DNA of 64,000 nt from Hymenobacter sp. YIM 151500-1. Its GTDB lineage: Bacteria; Bacteroidota; Bacteroidia; Cytophagales; Hymenobacteraceae. The stretch spans positions 1,302,001 through 1,366,000 of the forward strand of contig NZ_CP110139.1 in the NCBI RefSeq assembly GCF_025979885.1, in the 5' to 3' direction. Below the pieces are notes generated by a model, which saw only the letters and a program-made list of their open reading frames with translations, did no database searches and was not told the origin of the DNA. The position numbers were made by a program, and so were the translations under genes. The stretch's first letter is position 1, and each line of letters begins with the position of its first letter. This document shows positions 1-8,009 of this stretch, in pieces.

Positions 1-1141
1 CCTCGGCCCGGGCGGCCGGAATGCGCACCAGCAAAGGCATGAGCAGATGGTTGCTCATCATCACGCTCAGGGCAATGGTTTCGACGATAATCATGCTGCT
101 GGCCGCCGACAGTCCGCCCAGGTAGATGAGCAGGGCCAGCCAGGGCCGACCCGCTTGCAAGGGTAGGGCCAGCACAAACGTGTCGGCGTCGAGCAAGGCC
201 AGGGGGTCGAGCAGGCGCCCCCCGAAGGCCAGGGGCAGCACAAACAGATTGATGACGATGAGGTAGAGCGGAAACAGCCACATGGCCTTGCGCAGGTGGT
301 CCTCGTTCACGTTTTCGACCACCGCCACCTGAAACTGCCGGGGCAGCAGCAGAATGGCAGCCATGCTCAGCAGCAGCAGGGTAAACCACTGCCCCGGCGT
401 GGTGCCGGCCCCGTGCAGCGTGAACAGCCGGGCCAGGTCGGGCAGGGCGGCGGCCCGCTCAAATACATCCGCAAACCCGTTGAACAGCCCGTAGGTGACG
501 AACAGCCCGGCGGCCAGAAACGCCACCAGCTTCACGAGGCTTTCCAGGGCCACGGCCAGCACCATGCCCTCGTGCCGCTCGGTGGCTTCGATGGAGCGCA
601 CCCCGAAAATGATGGTGAAAAACGCCAGCGCCACCGTCGTGTACAGGGCCGAGCCGGCCGCGGCGGCCCCTTCCACCGGCAGGTGCAACGTGCTGGGCGG
701 CCGGGTCAGGATGTCGAACGAAGCCGCAATAGCCTTGATTTGCAGGGAAATGTAGGGCACCACGCCCAGCACGCACCCGGCCGTGGCCAGGGCGCCCAGC
801 GAGGCGCTTTTGCCGTAGCGGGCCGAGATGAAGTCGGCAATGGAAGTGAGGCGCTGGGTGTGGCACACCCGGATAATCTTGCGCAGCACCAGCCAAGCCG
901 CCGGCGCCATCAGCGTGGGGCCCAGGTAGATGCCGACAAACTCCAGCCCGTAGTACGCTGCCCGCCCCACCGAGCCGTAGTAGGTCCAGGCCGTGCAGTA
1001 CACGGCCATGCTCAGGGCGTACACGTAGGGGTTGCTCACCAGGCTTCGCCGCTCCGCCGAGCGCCGCTCCGCCGCATACGCCACCCCGAACAGCAGCGCG
1101 AGGTAGCCGAAGGAAAAGCCGATGACAAGCCAGGCGGGCAT
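1..1141 (-). CDS. SSF-domain sensor histidine kinase, N-terminal part (cut by window edge)
   Basis: The reverse strand is open from ATG at 1141 to the left edge, about 380 codons without a stop. The translation is a chain of hydrophobic segments of the sodium:solute symporter (SSF) fold. Residues 41-59 read like the conserved AVYCTAWTYYGSVG stretch of transporter-kinase fusions such as CbrA rather than a plain PutP symporter. By family knowledge the missing C-terminal half should hold the PAS, histidine kinase and possibly receiver domains; that part is outside the window, so the kinase call is inference. Such proteins sit in the inner membrane and couple solute sensing or uptake to phosphorelay. 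The small membrane gene at 1653-1865 is its likely partner, separated from it by an intruding four-helix-bundle gene. Confidence 0.8.
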   Translation of the reverse strand, partial: MPAWLVIGFSFGYLALLFGVAYAAERRSAERRSLVSNPYVYALSMAVYCTAWTYYGSVGRAAYYGLEFVGIYLGPTLMAPAAWLVLRKIIRVCHTQRLTSIADFISARYGKSASLGALATAGCVLGVVPYISLQIKAIAASFDILTRPPSTLHLPVEGAAAAGSALYTTVALAFFTIIFGVRSIEATERHEGMVLAVALESLVKLVAFLAAGLFVTYGLFNGFADVFERAAALPDLARLFTLHGAGTTPGQWFTLLLLSMAAILLLPRQFQVAVVENVNEDHLRKAMWLFPLYLIVINLFVLPLAFGGRLLDPLALLDADTFVLALPLQAGRPWLALLIYLGGLSAASSMIIVETIALSVMMSNHLLMPLLVRIPAARAE

Positions 1142-1146
1142 GTTTT

Positions 1147-1660
1147 GGAAATGAGTGAATGAGTGGATGAGTGAATGATGGTTTACTGGGCGGAGGCGGT
1201 TTTGCGGGCTGCGGTGAGAATGGCTAGTACTTCGCTGAAGTCTTGGTGCAGGGTAGCCAATTTGGCTTCGGGAAAAATGCCTGCTTCCGTCAGCAGCTCC
1301 AGCCAGTACAATGTTTCGTCGGTTTCCTCTACACAGATACACAGCTTGGCGTAATGTTCCGCCTTAGACCTGGCCCGGCACACCGCCCGGTAATTAGCGC
1401 CAACCGAAGTAGCCGAGCGCAAAAGCTGTTTACCGATAATTCGCGCTTCATCCGTTTTGGGCAGGCGCTGAAATAGTCGAATGGTACGCAGAGCCATTTG
1501 CTTGGTGCGGCTCCGTAATGCTTCTGTGAAAGCTGCTTTGTTTACTTTATCCATATAGCAAACTACCCACTATTTATCCGGTGTCATAACTTCCTAACAA
1601 GTCCCTATTCACTCATTCACTCACCTGCTCATTCACTCACCTGCTCATTCACTCATTTCC
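1147..1660. repeat. Inverted-repeat arms flanking a four-helix-bundle gene
   Basis: Left arm 1147-1175 and right arm 1630-1660 are inverted copies built of GAATGAGTGAATGAG words. The outer 17 bases (1147-1163 against 1644-1660) pair perfectly and the match continues with a four-base mismatch. The gene at 1183-1554 lies between the arms. The right arm contains the stop codon of the next gene (1653-1655). The same word family recurs at 3733-3753 and 16114-16337. Confidence 0.8.
1183..1554 (-). CDS. Four-helix-bundle protein (23S rRNA intervening-sequence protein family)
   Basis: This 123-residue protein has the pattern of the IVP family: a helix with LFQRLPKTDEA, then LLRSATSVGANYRAVCRARS, then a long amphipathic helix with a conserved E-T-xx-WLELL element (residues about 77-88), then a C-terminal helix. 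Members are small helical bundles first met as open reading frames inside intervening sequences of 23S rRNA; most are now found as free chromosomal genes of unknown biochemical role. Here it sits between two inverted-repeat arms and splits the SSF kinase from its small membrane partner, which suggests late insertion. A second family member is at 35412-35780, again between repeat arms. Confidence 0.85.
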   Translation of the reverse strand: MDKVNKAAFTEALRSRTKQMALRTIRLFQRLPKTDEARIIGKQLLRSATSVGANYRAVCRARSKAEHYAKLCICVEETDETLYWLELLTEAGIFPEAKLATLHQDFSEVLAILTAARKTASAQ

Positions 1661-1865
1661 TCACCAGCCACCCCGTAGCGGCTACCAGGGCCACCCAGGC
1701 CAGCAGCACATAGAGGTAGAGCACCGGGATGCCCCCTACCCTGCCGTCGTGGTCGAAAACGGCCAACAGGGGGAAGTTGAGCAGCACACCGAACAGCACG
1801 GTTAAGAACAGCAGCCGCTGCCCGCGCCGCTGCTCCGGGCGCTCCTGGGGCGAAATGGAAGGCAT
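1653..1865 (-). CDS. Small two-helix membrane protein, partner of the SSF kinase (DUF3311-like)
   Basis: A 70-residue protein with a basic N-terminus (SPQERPEQRRGQR) and two hydrophobic helices, the second preceded by GIPVLYLYVLLAW. That layout matches the tiny membrane proteins commonly encoded just upstream of SSF transporters or SSF kinases. I infer it is the accessory subunit of the protein at 1-1141. The last codon and stop lie inside the right arm of an inverted repeat, so the C-terminus may have been reshaped by repeat insertion. ATG at 1865 is the only reasonable start. Confidence 0.6.
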   Translation of the reverse strand: MPSISPQERPEQRRGQRLLFLTVLFGVLLNFPLLAVFDHDGRVGGIPVLYLYVLLAWVALVAATGWLVRK

Positions 1866-1868
1866 GAT

Positions 1869-2152
1869 GGAAGTTAGAAAGTTGGGAAGTTGAGAAGGTA
1901 GAAAGTGAACAGGAGGAGATGAAGCTGTTCAGGAAAGCCGATAGACCGTCATGCTGAGCTTGTCGAAGCATCTTTACCGCTTCGTCTGCACATGATGAAA
2001 GTTAGCCAGAGGTAGAGATGCTTCGGCAAGCTCAGCATGACCATACCACTGCAACGTCAGCACGCGAGATGCTTCACAGGGTGGATGCCAGATCAAGCAG
2101 GACGGTCTAACTATCAACTTTCTACCTTCTCAACTTCCCAACTTTCTACCTT
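1869..2152. repeat. Nested inverted repeat (low-complexity arms around a TGCTGAGC core)
   Basis: Outer arms are GTTAGAAAGTTGGGAAG-like at 1869-1908 and its inverse at 2113-2152. Inside lies a second inverted repeat, 1948-1978 against 2011-2041, with the words GTCATGCTGAGC and GAAGCATCT. The loop (1979-2010, GCTTCGTCTGC...GTTAGCCAGA) is nearly the same as the loop of the copy at 44976-45073, so the whole unit is a dispersed repeat and not just a palindrome. Confidence 0.85.
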
Positions 2153-2153
2153 G

Positions 2154-2187
2154 AAAAAAGTCCGCCGAACCTGGGCCCGGCGGACTT
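2154..2187 (-). terminator. Rho-independent terminator of the MFS gene
   Basis: On the minus strand a GC-rich stem (AGTCCGCCG paired with CGGCGGACT) is followed by a run of six T, 24 bases past the stop codon of the transporter gene at 2211. Confidence 0.85.
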
Positions 2188-2210
2188 TGCGGCAAGCCTG
2201 TGGGCCGTTG

Positions 2211-3731
2211 CTACTGAACCGGCTGGTCTTCCATGAGGCGTACGTTGCGCACGTCCTTCATCAGCGCTGAGCCAATCATCCAGCAAATCAGGGCAATGGC
2301 GACCGGGTAGAGCAGGCCGGCGAAGCTGCTGTACTCCTTGAAAAGTGTCCCCTCGGGCTGGGCGGCGGCGCGCAGCGTCAGGGCCGTGGCAATGAACGGT
2401 ACGAAGCCCCCGAACACCCCGTTGCCGATGTGGTAGGGCAGCGACAGGGAGGTGTAGCGCACTTTGGTGGGAAACAGCTCGACGAGATAGGCCGCAATGG
2501 GTCCGTAGGCCATGGTCACGAACAGCACCAGGCAGAACACCAGCGCAATCATAGCCGGCATGTTAGGGCTGAGGGCTTTCATCACGGCGGGCACGGCCTT
2601 GCCGGTGGCATCCACAGTGGCGGCGGTTACTTCCGTAATGGGGCCGGCAAAGGCCTTGATGCCGTAGAAAATCGGGATGGTGAACAAGGCACCGCACAGC
2701 AGGCCCATCATAATGATTTTCTTGCGTCCGATGCGGTCCGAAAGTGAGCCGAAGTACACGAAGAAGGGCGTGGCCAGCAGCAGGGCCGCGCACAAAATGA
2801 TGCTGGCGTCCACCAGGTCTAGCTTCAAGGTGTTCAGCATGAAGGAATAGGCGTAGAACTGGCCCGTGTACCACACCACGCCCTGGCCCATGGTGGCCCC
2901 AAACAGCGAAATCAGCACCAGGCGGCGGTTGACGGGGTTCACAAACGACTCGCGCAGGGGGTTGGTGGAGGTTTTGCCTTCGGCCTTGGCCTTGGCAAAC
3001 AGCGGCGACTCGTGCAGCTTGCGGCGGATATAGTAGGAGGCAATAACCAGCAGGCCCGAGAGCAGGAACGGTATGCGCCAGCCCCACTCCTTAAAGGCCT
3101 CTTCACCCATGGTTTTGCGCGTCACCACAATCACCAGAATACTCAAGAACAGCCCGGCCGTGGCCGTAATCTGAATGAAGGAGGTAAAGTAGCCGCGCTT
3201 GTGGTCGGGGGAGTGCTCAGCCACGTAGGTGGTGGCCCCGCCGTACTCGCCGCCCAGCGCCAGCCCTTGCAGCAGGCGCAGAATGGTCACGATAATGGGC
3301 GCCGCCACCCCGATGCTGTCGTAGCTCGGAATCAGACCGGTCACGAAGGTGGCCCCGCCCATAATCAGCAGCGTGAGCAGAAAGGTATACTTGCGCCCGA
3401 TCATGTCGCCGACGCGCCCAAACACCAGCGCCCCGAAGGGCCGCACCACGAAGCCCGCCCCAAACACGGCCAGCGTGCCCAGAATTGTATCCTCAATCTT
3501 GCCCGTGGTGCCAAACAGCACCGGCCCGATAATGGCGGCCAGGGAGCCGAAGATGTAAAAGTCGTACCACTCGATGACGGTGCCCACCGACGAGGCGGTA
3601 ATCACCTGCCAGATTTTGCTTTTCTCGACCGAGTTGTTGTCGTGGGCCACGGCGGTGTCGGAGCTTGGCCCGCCGGCCAGGGGCGTGGCGCCAGCGTAGG
3701 CGTCGCGCTGCGGTTGGGTATGGTTCATCAT
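2211..3731 (-). CDS. MFS transporter, metabolite:H+ symporter (MHS/ProP-ShiA) family
   Basis: A 506-residue inner-membrane carrier with about 12 hydrophobic segments. Family marks are IEWYDFYIFG (residues 53-62) in helix 1, the loop 2-3 signature GRVGDMIGRK (105-114), RPFG just before it, and a second copy of the signature, GSLSDRIGRKK, in the C-terminal half. MHS members import organic acids, osmolytes or shikimate with protons; the substrate cannot be read from sequence. A longer frame runs upstream to 3977 but is repeat DNA, so the ATG pair at 3731/3728 is taken as start. A strong terminator follows. The gene and the porin upstream on the same strand (4030-5673) could serve uptake of a common substrate, though a 300-base repeat separates them. 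Confidence 0.9.
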   Translation of the reverse strand: MMNHTQPQRDAYAGATPLAGGPSSDTAVAHDNNSVEKSKIWQVITASSVGTVIEWYDFYIFGSLAAIIGPVLFGTTGKIEDTILGTLAVFGAGFVVRPFGALVFGRVGDMIGRKYTFLLTLLIMGGATFVTGLIPSYDSIGVAAPIIVTILRLLQGLALGGEYGGATTYVAEHSPDHKRGYFTSFIQITATAGLFLSILVIVVTRKTMGEEAFKEWGWRIPFLLSGLLVIASYYIRRKLHESPLFAKAKAEGKTSTNPLRESFVNPVNRRLVLISLFGATMGQGVVWYTGQFYAYSFMLNTLKLDLVDASIILCAALLLATPFFVYFGSLSDRIGRKKIIMMGLLCGALFTIPIFYGIKAFAGPITEVTAATVDATGKAVPAVMKALSPNMPAMIALVFCLVLFVTMAYGPIAAYLVELFPTKVRYTSLSLPYHIGNGVFGGFVPFIATALTLRAAAQPEGTLFKEYSSFAGLLYPVAIALICWMIGSALMKDVRNVRLMEDQPVQ

Positions 3732-3732
3732 T

Positions 3733-4023
3733 GTCTGGATGAGTGAATGAGTGGGATTTGTGCGAAGAGAGTGATGGGCTGATGAAGTGGTGAGGTGAAT
3801 AGTGACAGGGGACAGGAGAACAGTCATGCTGAGCGCAGCTGGAGGCGGAGTCGAAGCATCTCTACCGCTGGCTAATTCCAATCGTGCAGACGAAGCAGCC
3901 ATCCGCAACGAAGCGGGAGAGATGCTTCGGCAAGCGGACGCCAGATGAAGCATGACGCTCTTCCTGTCACCTGTCACCTGTCACTTGTCACCTGTTACCC
4001 CACCATCATCCACCCCACTACCT
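3733..4023. repeat. Nested inverted repeat between MFS and porin genes
   Basis: The left side starts with GGATGAGTGAATGAGTGGG and a GTGACAGGGGACAG word; the right side has a CACCTGTCACCTGTCAC run and CACCATCATCCACCCCAC. Between them (3821-3956) is a longer, diverged copy of the TGCTGAGC...GTCGAAGCATCTCTACCGC core, ending GAGATGCTTCGGCAAGCGGACGC...GCATGAC. It resembles the copy at 57752-57888 more than the short copies. This fills the whole 298-base gap; no gene is seen in it. Confidence 0.8.
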
Positions 4024-4029
4024 CAGTTC

Positions 4030-5673
4030 CTACAAGAAAATCTGGGTTTGCAGGGTGATTTCGGGGCGGTACTCCACGTCGTTCACCCGCACGCCGCCTT
4101 CGGGGCGGGCCACCTGGTTGGTGAAGTCGGGGCGGTGGCGGTAGTTGAGCGTGAACTTGGCGTTGTGGCCGTCGATGTAGAAGTTGGAGCCCACATCAAA
4201 CACGTTGGTGTTCTGGATGTCGCCGTTGGGCTTGCGCAGGCCTTCGTAGCCAGCCAGCAGAAACGAGGTGTAGGGCTGCACCCGCACCTTGGGCCCCAGC
4301 ACGTTGGTGGGCAGCAGGTAGCCGGTTTCCACAAACCCGATGTTACCGGTGCCGGAGTGCGGAATGGCGTTGCCGCGCAGGGGCGTGGCACCCCAGCCGG
4401 GGTTAGCCGGCCCGATGTAGCGCACGTGGTTCGGCCCGAAGTTGTAGTTGTAGTATACGCCGTACACGGTGAAGGCCGTGCCTCGCTCCTTGTTGATGGG
4501 CGTGTCGAAAAACACGTCGGCCGAGAGCAGGGTGATGTCGTGCTTGCGGGTGGGGATGGCCGCAATCTGGGCCGCCGTGAAGCCCGAGCCATTCACCTGG
4601 GCCACGTCGGAAGTGCCGCGCGACGACATGCCGTCGTTGTTGTAGAAGAAGCCCGCCCCGATGTTGAGCACGCGCTTGGTGCCCAGGTAGGTGCCCACGT
4701 TGAAGGGCAGCAGATTGGATTCCTGATCCATAAACTCCCAGCTGACGTAGCCCTGGTAGATGTGGTCGGTGCCCTGGGGATTGTACTGGGCAATGTTGGA
4801 GCCGGTATTGGTGGTGGTTTGGTTGCTGCCGGCGCCCGTAGTTACGGAAGTGCCCAGCCCCAGGGCATTGCTGAATGCGCCCGTCTGGTTTGTGAGCAGC
4901 GACTCGTTCACGCTCAACGCGTAATCAAGCTTGGCTACCCGGCCCTTGGCGTACACCCCGATGCCGCGCGCAAACTGGTCAATGGCCTCAATGACGGGCC
5001 AGTTGGTCAGGGGCGCGTCCATGGTCAGGAAGTTGAGCGTGCTGGAGCGGGTGAGGCGCGAGAGGCCGTTCTGGTAGTGCATGCCCGCACCCAGGCTCAC
5101 GTACTTGTTCACCTTGTACTCCACCACTGCTTCGTGAATGAAAAGCTGCGGCTTCTTGGCGTCCTGGGCCGGCGCCACGCCCCCACTCACCCCCGTCTGG
5201 TTGTTGATGCCGACGTGGGTGTAAATCATGAACCGCGGGTTCAGCTGCGACAGGATGATAAGACGGGAGCGGCGGATGGAGAAGTCCAGCTGGTCGTCCT
5301 GGAACTTGCCAGGGGCGCGCTGGGTGCCGGTGTTGTTTTTGGTCCAGCGCGTCCAGATCTGGTGCCAGGTCAGGAAGCGCAGGTACTTGGTGCCATCGGG
5401 CGAGAGGTTCACCTTCATGCCCGCCCCGTAGGGCACCGACTCCGTGGGCGGAGTTGGCGTAACGGCGCTGCCCGCTGCCGGGGCCGCGGGCGGCGAGGGC
5501 GTGGGGTTGGCCGAGGGCACCGGCGTGCCGGTGGGTGGCGCGGCGGGAGTTGGGGTGGTGGGGGCCGGCGTAGGCTGGCTGGGCGGTGGTGTGGGAGTGG
5601 GCGTCACCTGCGCCACGGCTCCGGCGGCATTCAGCAGCGCGCTCAGGACCAATGCGTAACGGGGGTTGAGCAT
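4030..5673 (-). CDS. Outer-membrane porin-like beta-barrel protein
   Basis: A 547-residue protein with a signal peptide (residues 1-21, cleavage after AVAQ), a Pro/Thr/Ala-rich segment to about residue 75, then alternating beta-strand sequence to the end. Phrases such as GTKYLRFLTWHQIWTRW, RRSRLIILSQLNPRFMIYTHVG and the aromatic C-terminal ITLQTQIFL fit a large outer-membrane barrel of the phosphate-selective or general porin kind. The low-complexity proline stretch after the signal is unusual and may be a periplasmic spacer. Substrate is unknown. It is followed on the same strand by the MFS transporter across a repeat-filled gap. ATG at 5673 gives a complete signal sequence. Confidence 0.75.
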   Translation of the reverse strand: MLNPRYALVLSALLNAAGAVAQVTPTPTPPPSQPTPAPTTPTPAAPPTGTPVPSANPTPSPPAAPAAGSAVTPTPPTESVPYGAGMKVNLSPDGTKYLRFLTWHQIWTRWTKNNTGTQRAPGKFQDDQLDFSIRRSRLIILSQLNPRFMIYTHVGINNQTGVSGGVAPAQDAKKPQLFIHEAVVEYKVNKYVSLGAGMHYQNGLSRLTRSSTLNFLTMDAPLTNWPVIEAIDQFARGIGVYAKGRVAKLDYALSVNESLLTNQTGAFSNALGLGTSVTTGAGSNQTTTNTGSNIAQYNPQGTDHIYQGYVSWEFMDQESNLLPFNVGTYLGTKRVLNIGAGFFYNNDGMSSRGTSDVAQVNGSGFTAAQIAAIPTRKHDITLLSADVFFDTPINKERGTAFTVYGVYYNYNFGPNHVRYIGPANPGWGATPLRGNAIPHSGTGNIGFVETGYLLPTNVLGPKVRVQPYTSFLLAGYEGLRKPNGDIQNTNVFDVGSNFYIDGHNAKFTLNYRHRPDFTNQVARPEGGVRVNDVEYRPEITLQTQIFL

Positions 5674-5810
5674 AGGGTTTGGTGGGAGTTGGTACCGTGA
5701 AAAGGAACGTCCCGGCGCCGGACCCTGCGGCCTCGGCTCGGCTCTCCCAAATAGAAGAATCCCAAGGTGGAAATCACCTTTATGCTATACTTCCGCTAAA
5801 TTCTATAGCT

Positions 5811-6233
5811 CTACCCCTGCCGAAACCGCTCCCAGCGAATCATCATGTACTTGTCGCCCAGCTCCGTCACCACCAGCCCGGCGCCTTTCAGGTTCTCGGG
5901 CTTCTGAAAGAAGTCCGCCAGCTCTTTCTGGTTCAGAATCTTATAGGTAGGATGATACTCGGTCTGGCGCGGGGCCTTCACGCCGTACTTTTTCACCCAG
6001 TTCATCACCGACACGTGGCTCACGCCCAGCAGGCGCTCAATCTCCCGGTAGCTCACGCCCTCCACGTACAGCTGCAAGGCCTTGATGACGTAGTAGGAGT
6101 TGATTTCCTTGCCCGCCTTGGCCACGGAGAAGTGGTAGCCGCAGTTCTTGCACTTGTACCGCTGCCGGCCGCCCACAATGCCGCTTTTGGTAGCTTCCTT
6201 GAAATCACACTTGGGGCAGGCGGGCGTGGTCAT
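5811..6233 (-). CDS. Stand-alone InsA-like zinc-ribbon and helix-turn-helix protein
   Basis: The 140-residue product starts with a zinc ribbon, Cys6-x2-Cys9 and Cys28-x2-Cys31, followed by a helix-turn-helix at about 47-84 (EGVSYREIERLLGVSHVSVMNW). This is the architecture of InsA, the DNA-binding protein of IS1-type elements, and of the N-terminus of related transposases. No catalytic DDE partner follows, no terminal inverted repeats are evident, and the C-terminal 55 residues (EYHPTYKILNQKELADFF...) are not transposase-like. I read it as a domesticated DNA-binding protein, perhaps a regulator. It may equally be a relic of an element; intact length and lack of frameshifts argue against decay. 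Confidence 0.75.
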   Translation of the reverse strand: MTTPACPKCDFKEATKSGIVGGRQRYKCKNCGYHFSVAKAGKEINSYYVIKALQLYVEGVSYREIERLLGVSHVSVMNWVKKYGVKAPRQTEYHPTYKILNQKELADFFQKPENLKGAGLVVTELGDKYMMIRWERFRQG

Positions 6234-6381
6234 AGCGGGAGCGGGGTTACGGGTACGGTTTGCTATACTTATTTAGTGAAGATATAGTTAGTTAGCAAAC
6301 ATTGTAGTAAGTAGGCAGGTGAGATAGGTGCAGAGAAGCTTGGCTCGAGCCAGAGACGAGTGCCAAGTAGGCAGATGTGGA

Positions 6382-6465
6382 TTTCTCGCGGAGGTTCGCG
6401 GAGGGTGGCGCAGAGGTCGTTCTCTGCGAACCTCAGTGCCACCCTCCGCGAACCTCCGCGAGAAA
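6382..6465. repeat. 28-bp perfect inverted repeat with TTTCTCGC ends
   Basis: Arms 6382-6409 and 6438-6465 are perfect inverse copies beginning TTTCTCGCGGAGGTTCGC. The loop also contains a shorter palindrome (CAGAG...CTCTG). It lies 31 bases before the start of the flavin reductase gene. Two other hairpins in the window share the TTTCTCGC terminus (46985-47068, 49253-49356). Confidence 0.9.
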
Positions 6466-6496
6466 TAATCCGGCTGCAACCCCGAACTTCGCCCGC

Positions 6497-7411
6497 ATGT
6501 CTACTCCCTTCCGCAGCATTGTCCCGTCTGACCTCAAGCCCGCCGATTGGCACCCGTTTATGGTGGGCGCCGTGGCCCCGCGCCCAGTGGCCTTCGTCAG
6601 CACCCAGGCCGCCGATGGCTCCGTCAACCTCAGCCCTTATAGCTTCTTTAATTGCTTCGGCTCCAACCCGCCCATTCTGGCCTTTTCGCCGGCCAACCGG
6701 GTGCGCGACAATTCCCAGAAGCACACCCTGCAAAACGTGCGCGAGGTGCCGGAGTGCGTCATTCACATCTGCGACTACGCCATGGTGGAGCAGATGTCGT
6801 TGGCCAGTACCGAGTATGAGCGGGGCATAAATGAATTCGTGAAGGCCGGCTTTACCCAGGTGCCCAGCCAGCAGGTGCGCCCCCCGCGGGTGCTGGAAGC
6901 CCCGGCCGCCTTCGAGTGCGTGGTAGAGCAAGTCATTGAGCTGGGCCAGAACAACGGCGCCGGCAACCTGGTGCTGTGCCGGGTGGTGCTGGCCCATTTC
7001 CGCCAAGACATCATCCTACCCTCCGGCGTCGGCATCGATCCGCAGAAGCTCGACGCCATTGCCCGCCTCGGCGGCGACTGGTACACCCGCGCCTCGGGCA
7101 GCAGCCTCTTCGAGGTGCCCAAGCCCAACCGCCACCTCGGTATCGGCATCGACCAGCTGCCCGAGCACATGCGTACCTCCGACCTGCTCACCGGCAACAA
7201 CCTGGGCCGCCTGGCCAACATCGAAGCCCAGTCCATTCCGTCAGCCGAAGAAGTGGAGGCCTTCCGCCAGGAGCCCCTCGTGAGCTACACGCTCAATAAG
7301 TTTCGCGACGAGCCGCAGCAGCAACGCCAAGAGCTGATGCTGCTGGGCAAGAAGCTGCTGGAAGAGGGCCGGCTGCTGGAGGCGTGGAAGGTGTTACTGC
7401 TGGCAGCGTGA
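6497..7411 (+). CDS. Flavin reductase-like (FMN-binding split-barrel) protein
   Basis: A 304-residue protein whose first 200 residues match the flavin reductase-like family: VGAVAPRPVAFVST (22-35) and NLSPYSFFNCFGSNPPILAFSP (about 45-66) form the FMN-binding core of the split barrel, with the family's ENRL-like PRVLEAPAAFEC segment further on. Such proteins bind FMN and reduce or store flavin for partner oxygenases, or act as electron donors. The C-terminal 100 residues, helical and rich in Leu/Gln/Arg, are an extension whose role is unclear. ATG at 6497 starts at the conserved N-terminus; the open frame upstream to 6377 is repeat DNA and is rejected as coding. Confidence 0.85.
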   Translation: MSTPFRSIVPSDLKPADWHPFMVGAVAPRPVAFVSTQAADGSVNLSPYSFFNCFGSNPPILAFSPANRVRDNSQKHTLQNVREVPECVIHICDYAMVEQMSLASTEYERGINEFVKAGFTQVPSQQVRPPRVLEAPAAFECVVEQVIELGQNNGAGNLVLCRVVLAHFRQDIILPSGVGIDPQKLDAIARLGGDWYTRASGSSLFEVPKPNRHLGIGIDQLPEHMRTSDLLTGNNLGRLANIEAQSIPSAEEVEAFRQEPLVSYTLNKFRDEPQQQRQELMLLGKKLLEEGRLLEAWKVLLLAA

Positions 7412-7416
7412 TATAG

Positions 7417-7965
7417 TCAGTGTGATATATCCACCTCGGTTTCTGGCAACGTCAGCCCCCAAAGAGCAAGCAACCAAAACAGCCCGAATACACCTATCAA
7501 CAACCATTGTCTGGTATTGAAGCCGGGTTGTTCTACTGCCTGCACTTCTTCTGATACCAAAAGCGCCGTGGTGAAAACATTGTAGGCTGGCAACAGGCAC
7601 GCAAAGGCCAGTAGTGAAATCAACCAGAATGGATCTGGTAATCTGCTTAGCAAGGATAGAATGATGTAGCCAGCGGCCAGATTGCCAGCTCTATAGTCTG
7701 CGGGTATCGACTGCCGATTGGCAAAGCGTTGCAGTGTCTTCAGCAATTCATACACCGTGAATATGCTGAAAATAGCCCGCACCGCCGGCCAAATATCCGA
7801 CTGCTGCCACTGCTTGAGGAAGCGCCACGCCTTGTATTGCCAATACAGGGCGTAAAGGCCACACGTTAGCAAACACAGCAGGATAAATTTGGAAGAACTG
7901 ATTAGTACTTGGGTTTCAATCTTGGTTGCTCCACCATTCTGCACCGAACTATACTGTGATTCCAC
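7417..7965 (-). CDS. DUF4234-like membrane protein
   Basis: A 182-residue protein with four or five hydrophobic helices. The first is preceded by KFILLCLLTCGLYALYWQYKAWRFLKQW, the motif typical of DUF4234-type small membrane proteins; a second helix region (AGYIILSLLSRLPDPFWLISLLAFACLLPAYNVF) and a C-terminal helix follow. No enzymatic motif is visible and the function is not known. It is convergent with the flavin reductase gene, with only five bases between the two stop codons and no obvious terminator there. Confidence 0.65.
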   Translation of the reverse strand: MESQYSSVQNGGATKIETQVLISSSKFILLCLLTCGLYALYWQYKAWRFLKQWQQSDIWPAVRAIFSIFTVYELLKTLQRFANRQSIPADYRAGNLAAGYIILSLLSRLPDPFWLISLLAFACLLPAYNVFTTALLVSEEVQAVEQPGFNTRQWLLIGVFGLFWLLALWGLTLPETEVDISH

Positions 7966-8009
7966 TTGCTTCTAGAAATTACTTATCACTAGAAAAACAG
8001 AAAGTAAAT

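Noticed and set aside
296..1162. Long plus-strand frame opposite the SSF kinase
   Set aside because: Gln/Gly/Arg/His-rich sequence typical of the antisense of a GC-rich gene; the minus strand has clear family motifs.
3732..3977. N-terminal extension of the MFS transporter
   Set aside because: It is translated repeat DNA (low-complexity arms and core); the family starts near MNHTQPQ.
3952..5700. Plus-strand frame of 582 codons opposite the porin
   Set aside because: Starts in repeat DNA and mirrors the porin codons; no domain pattern.
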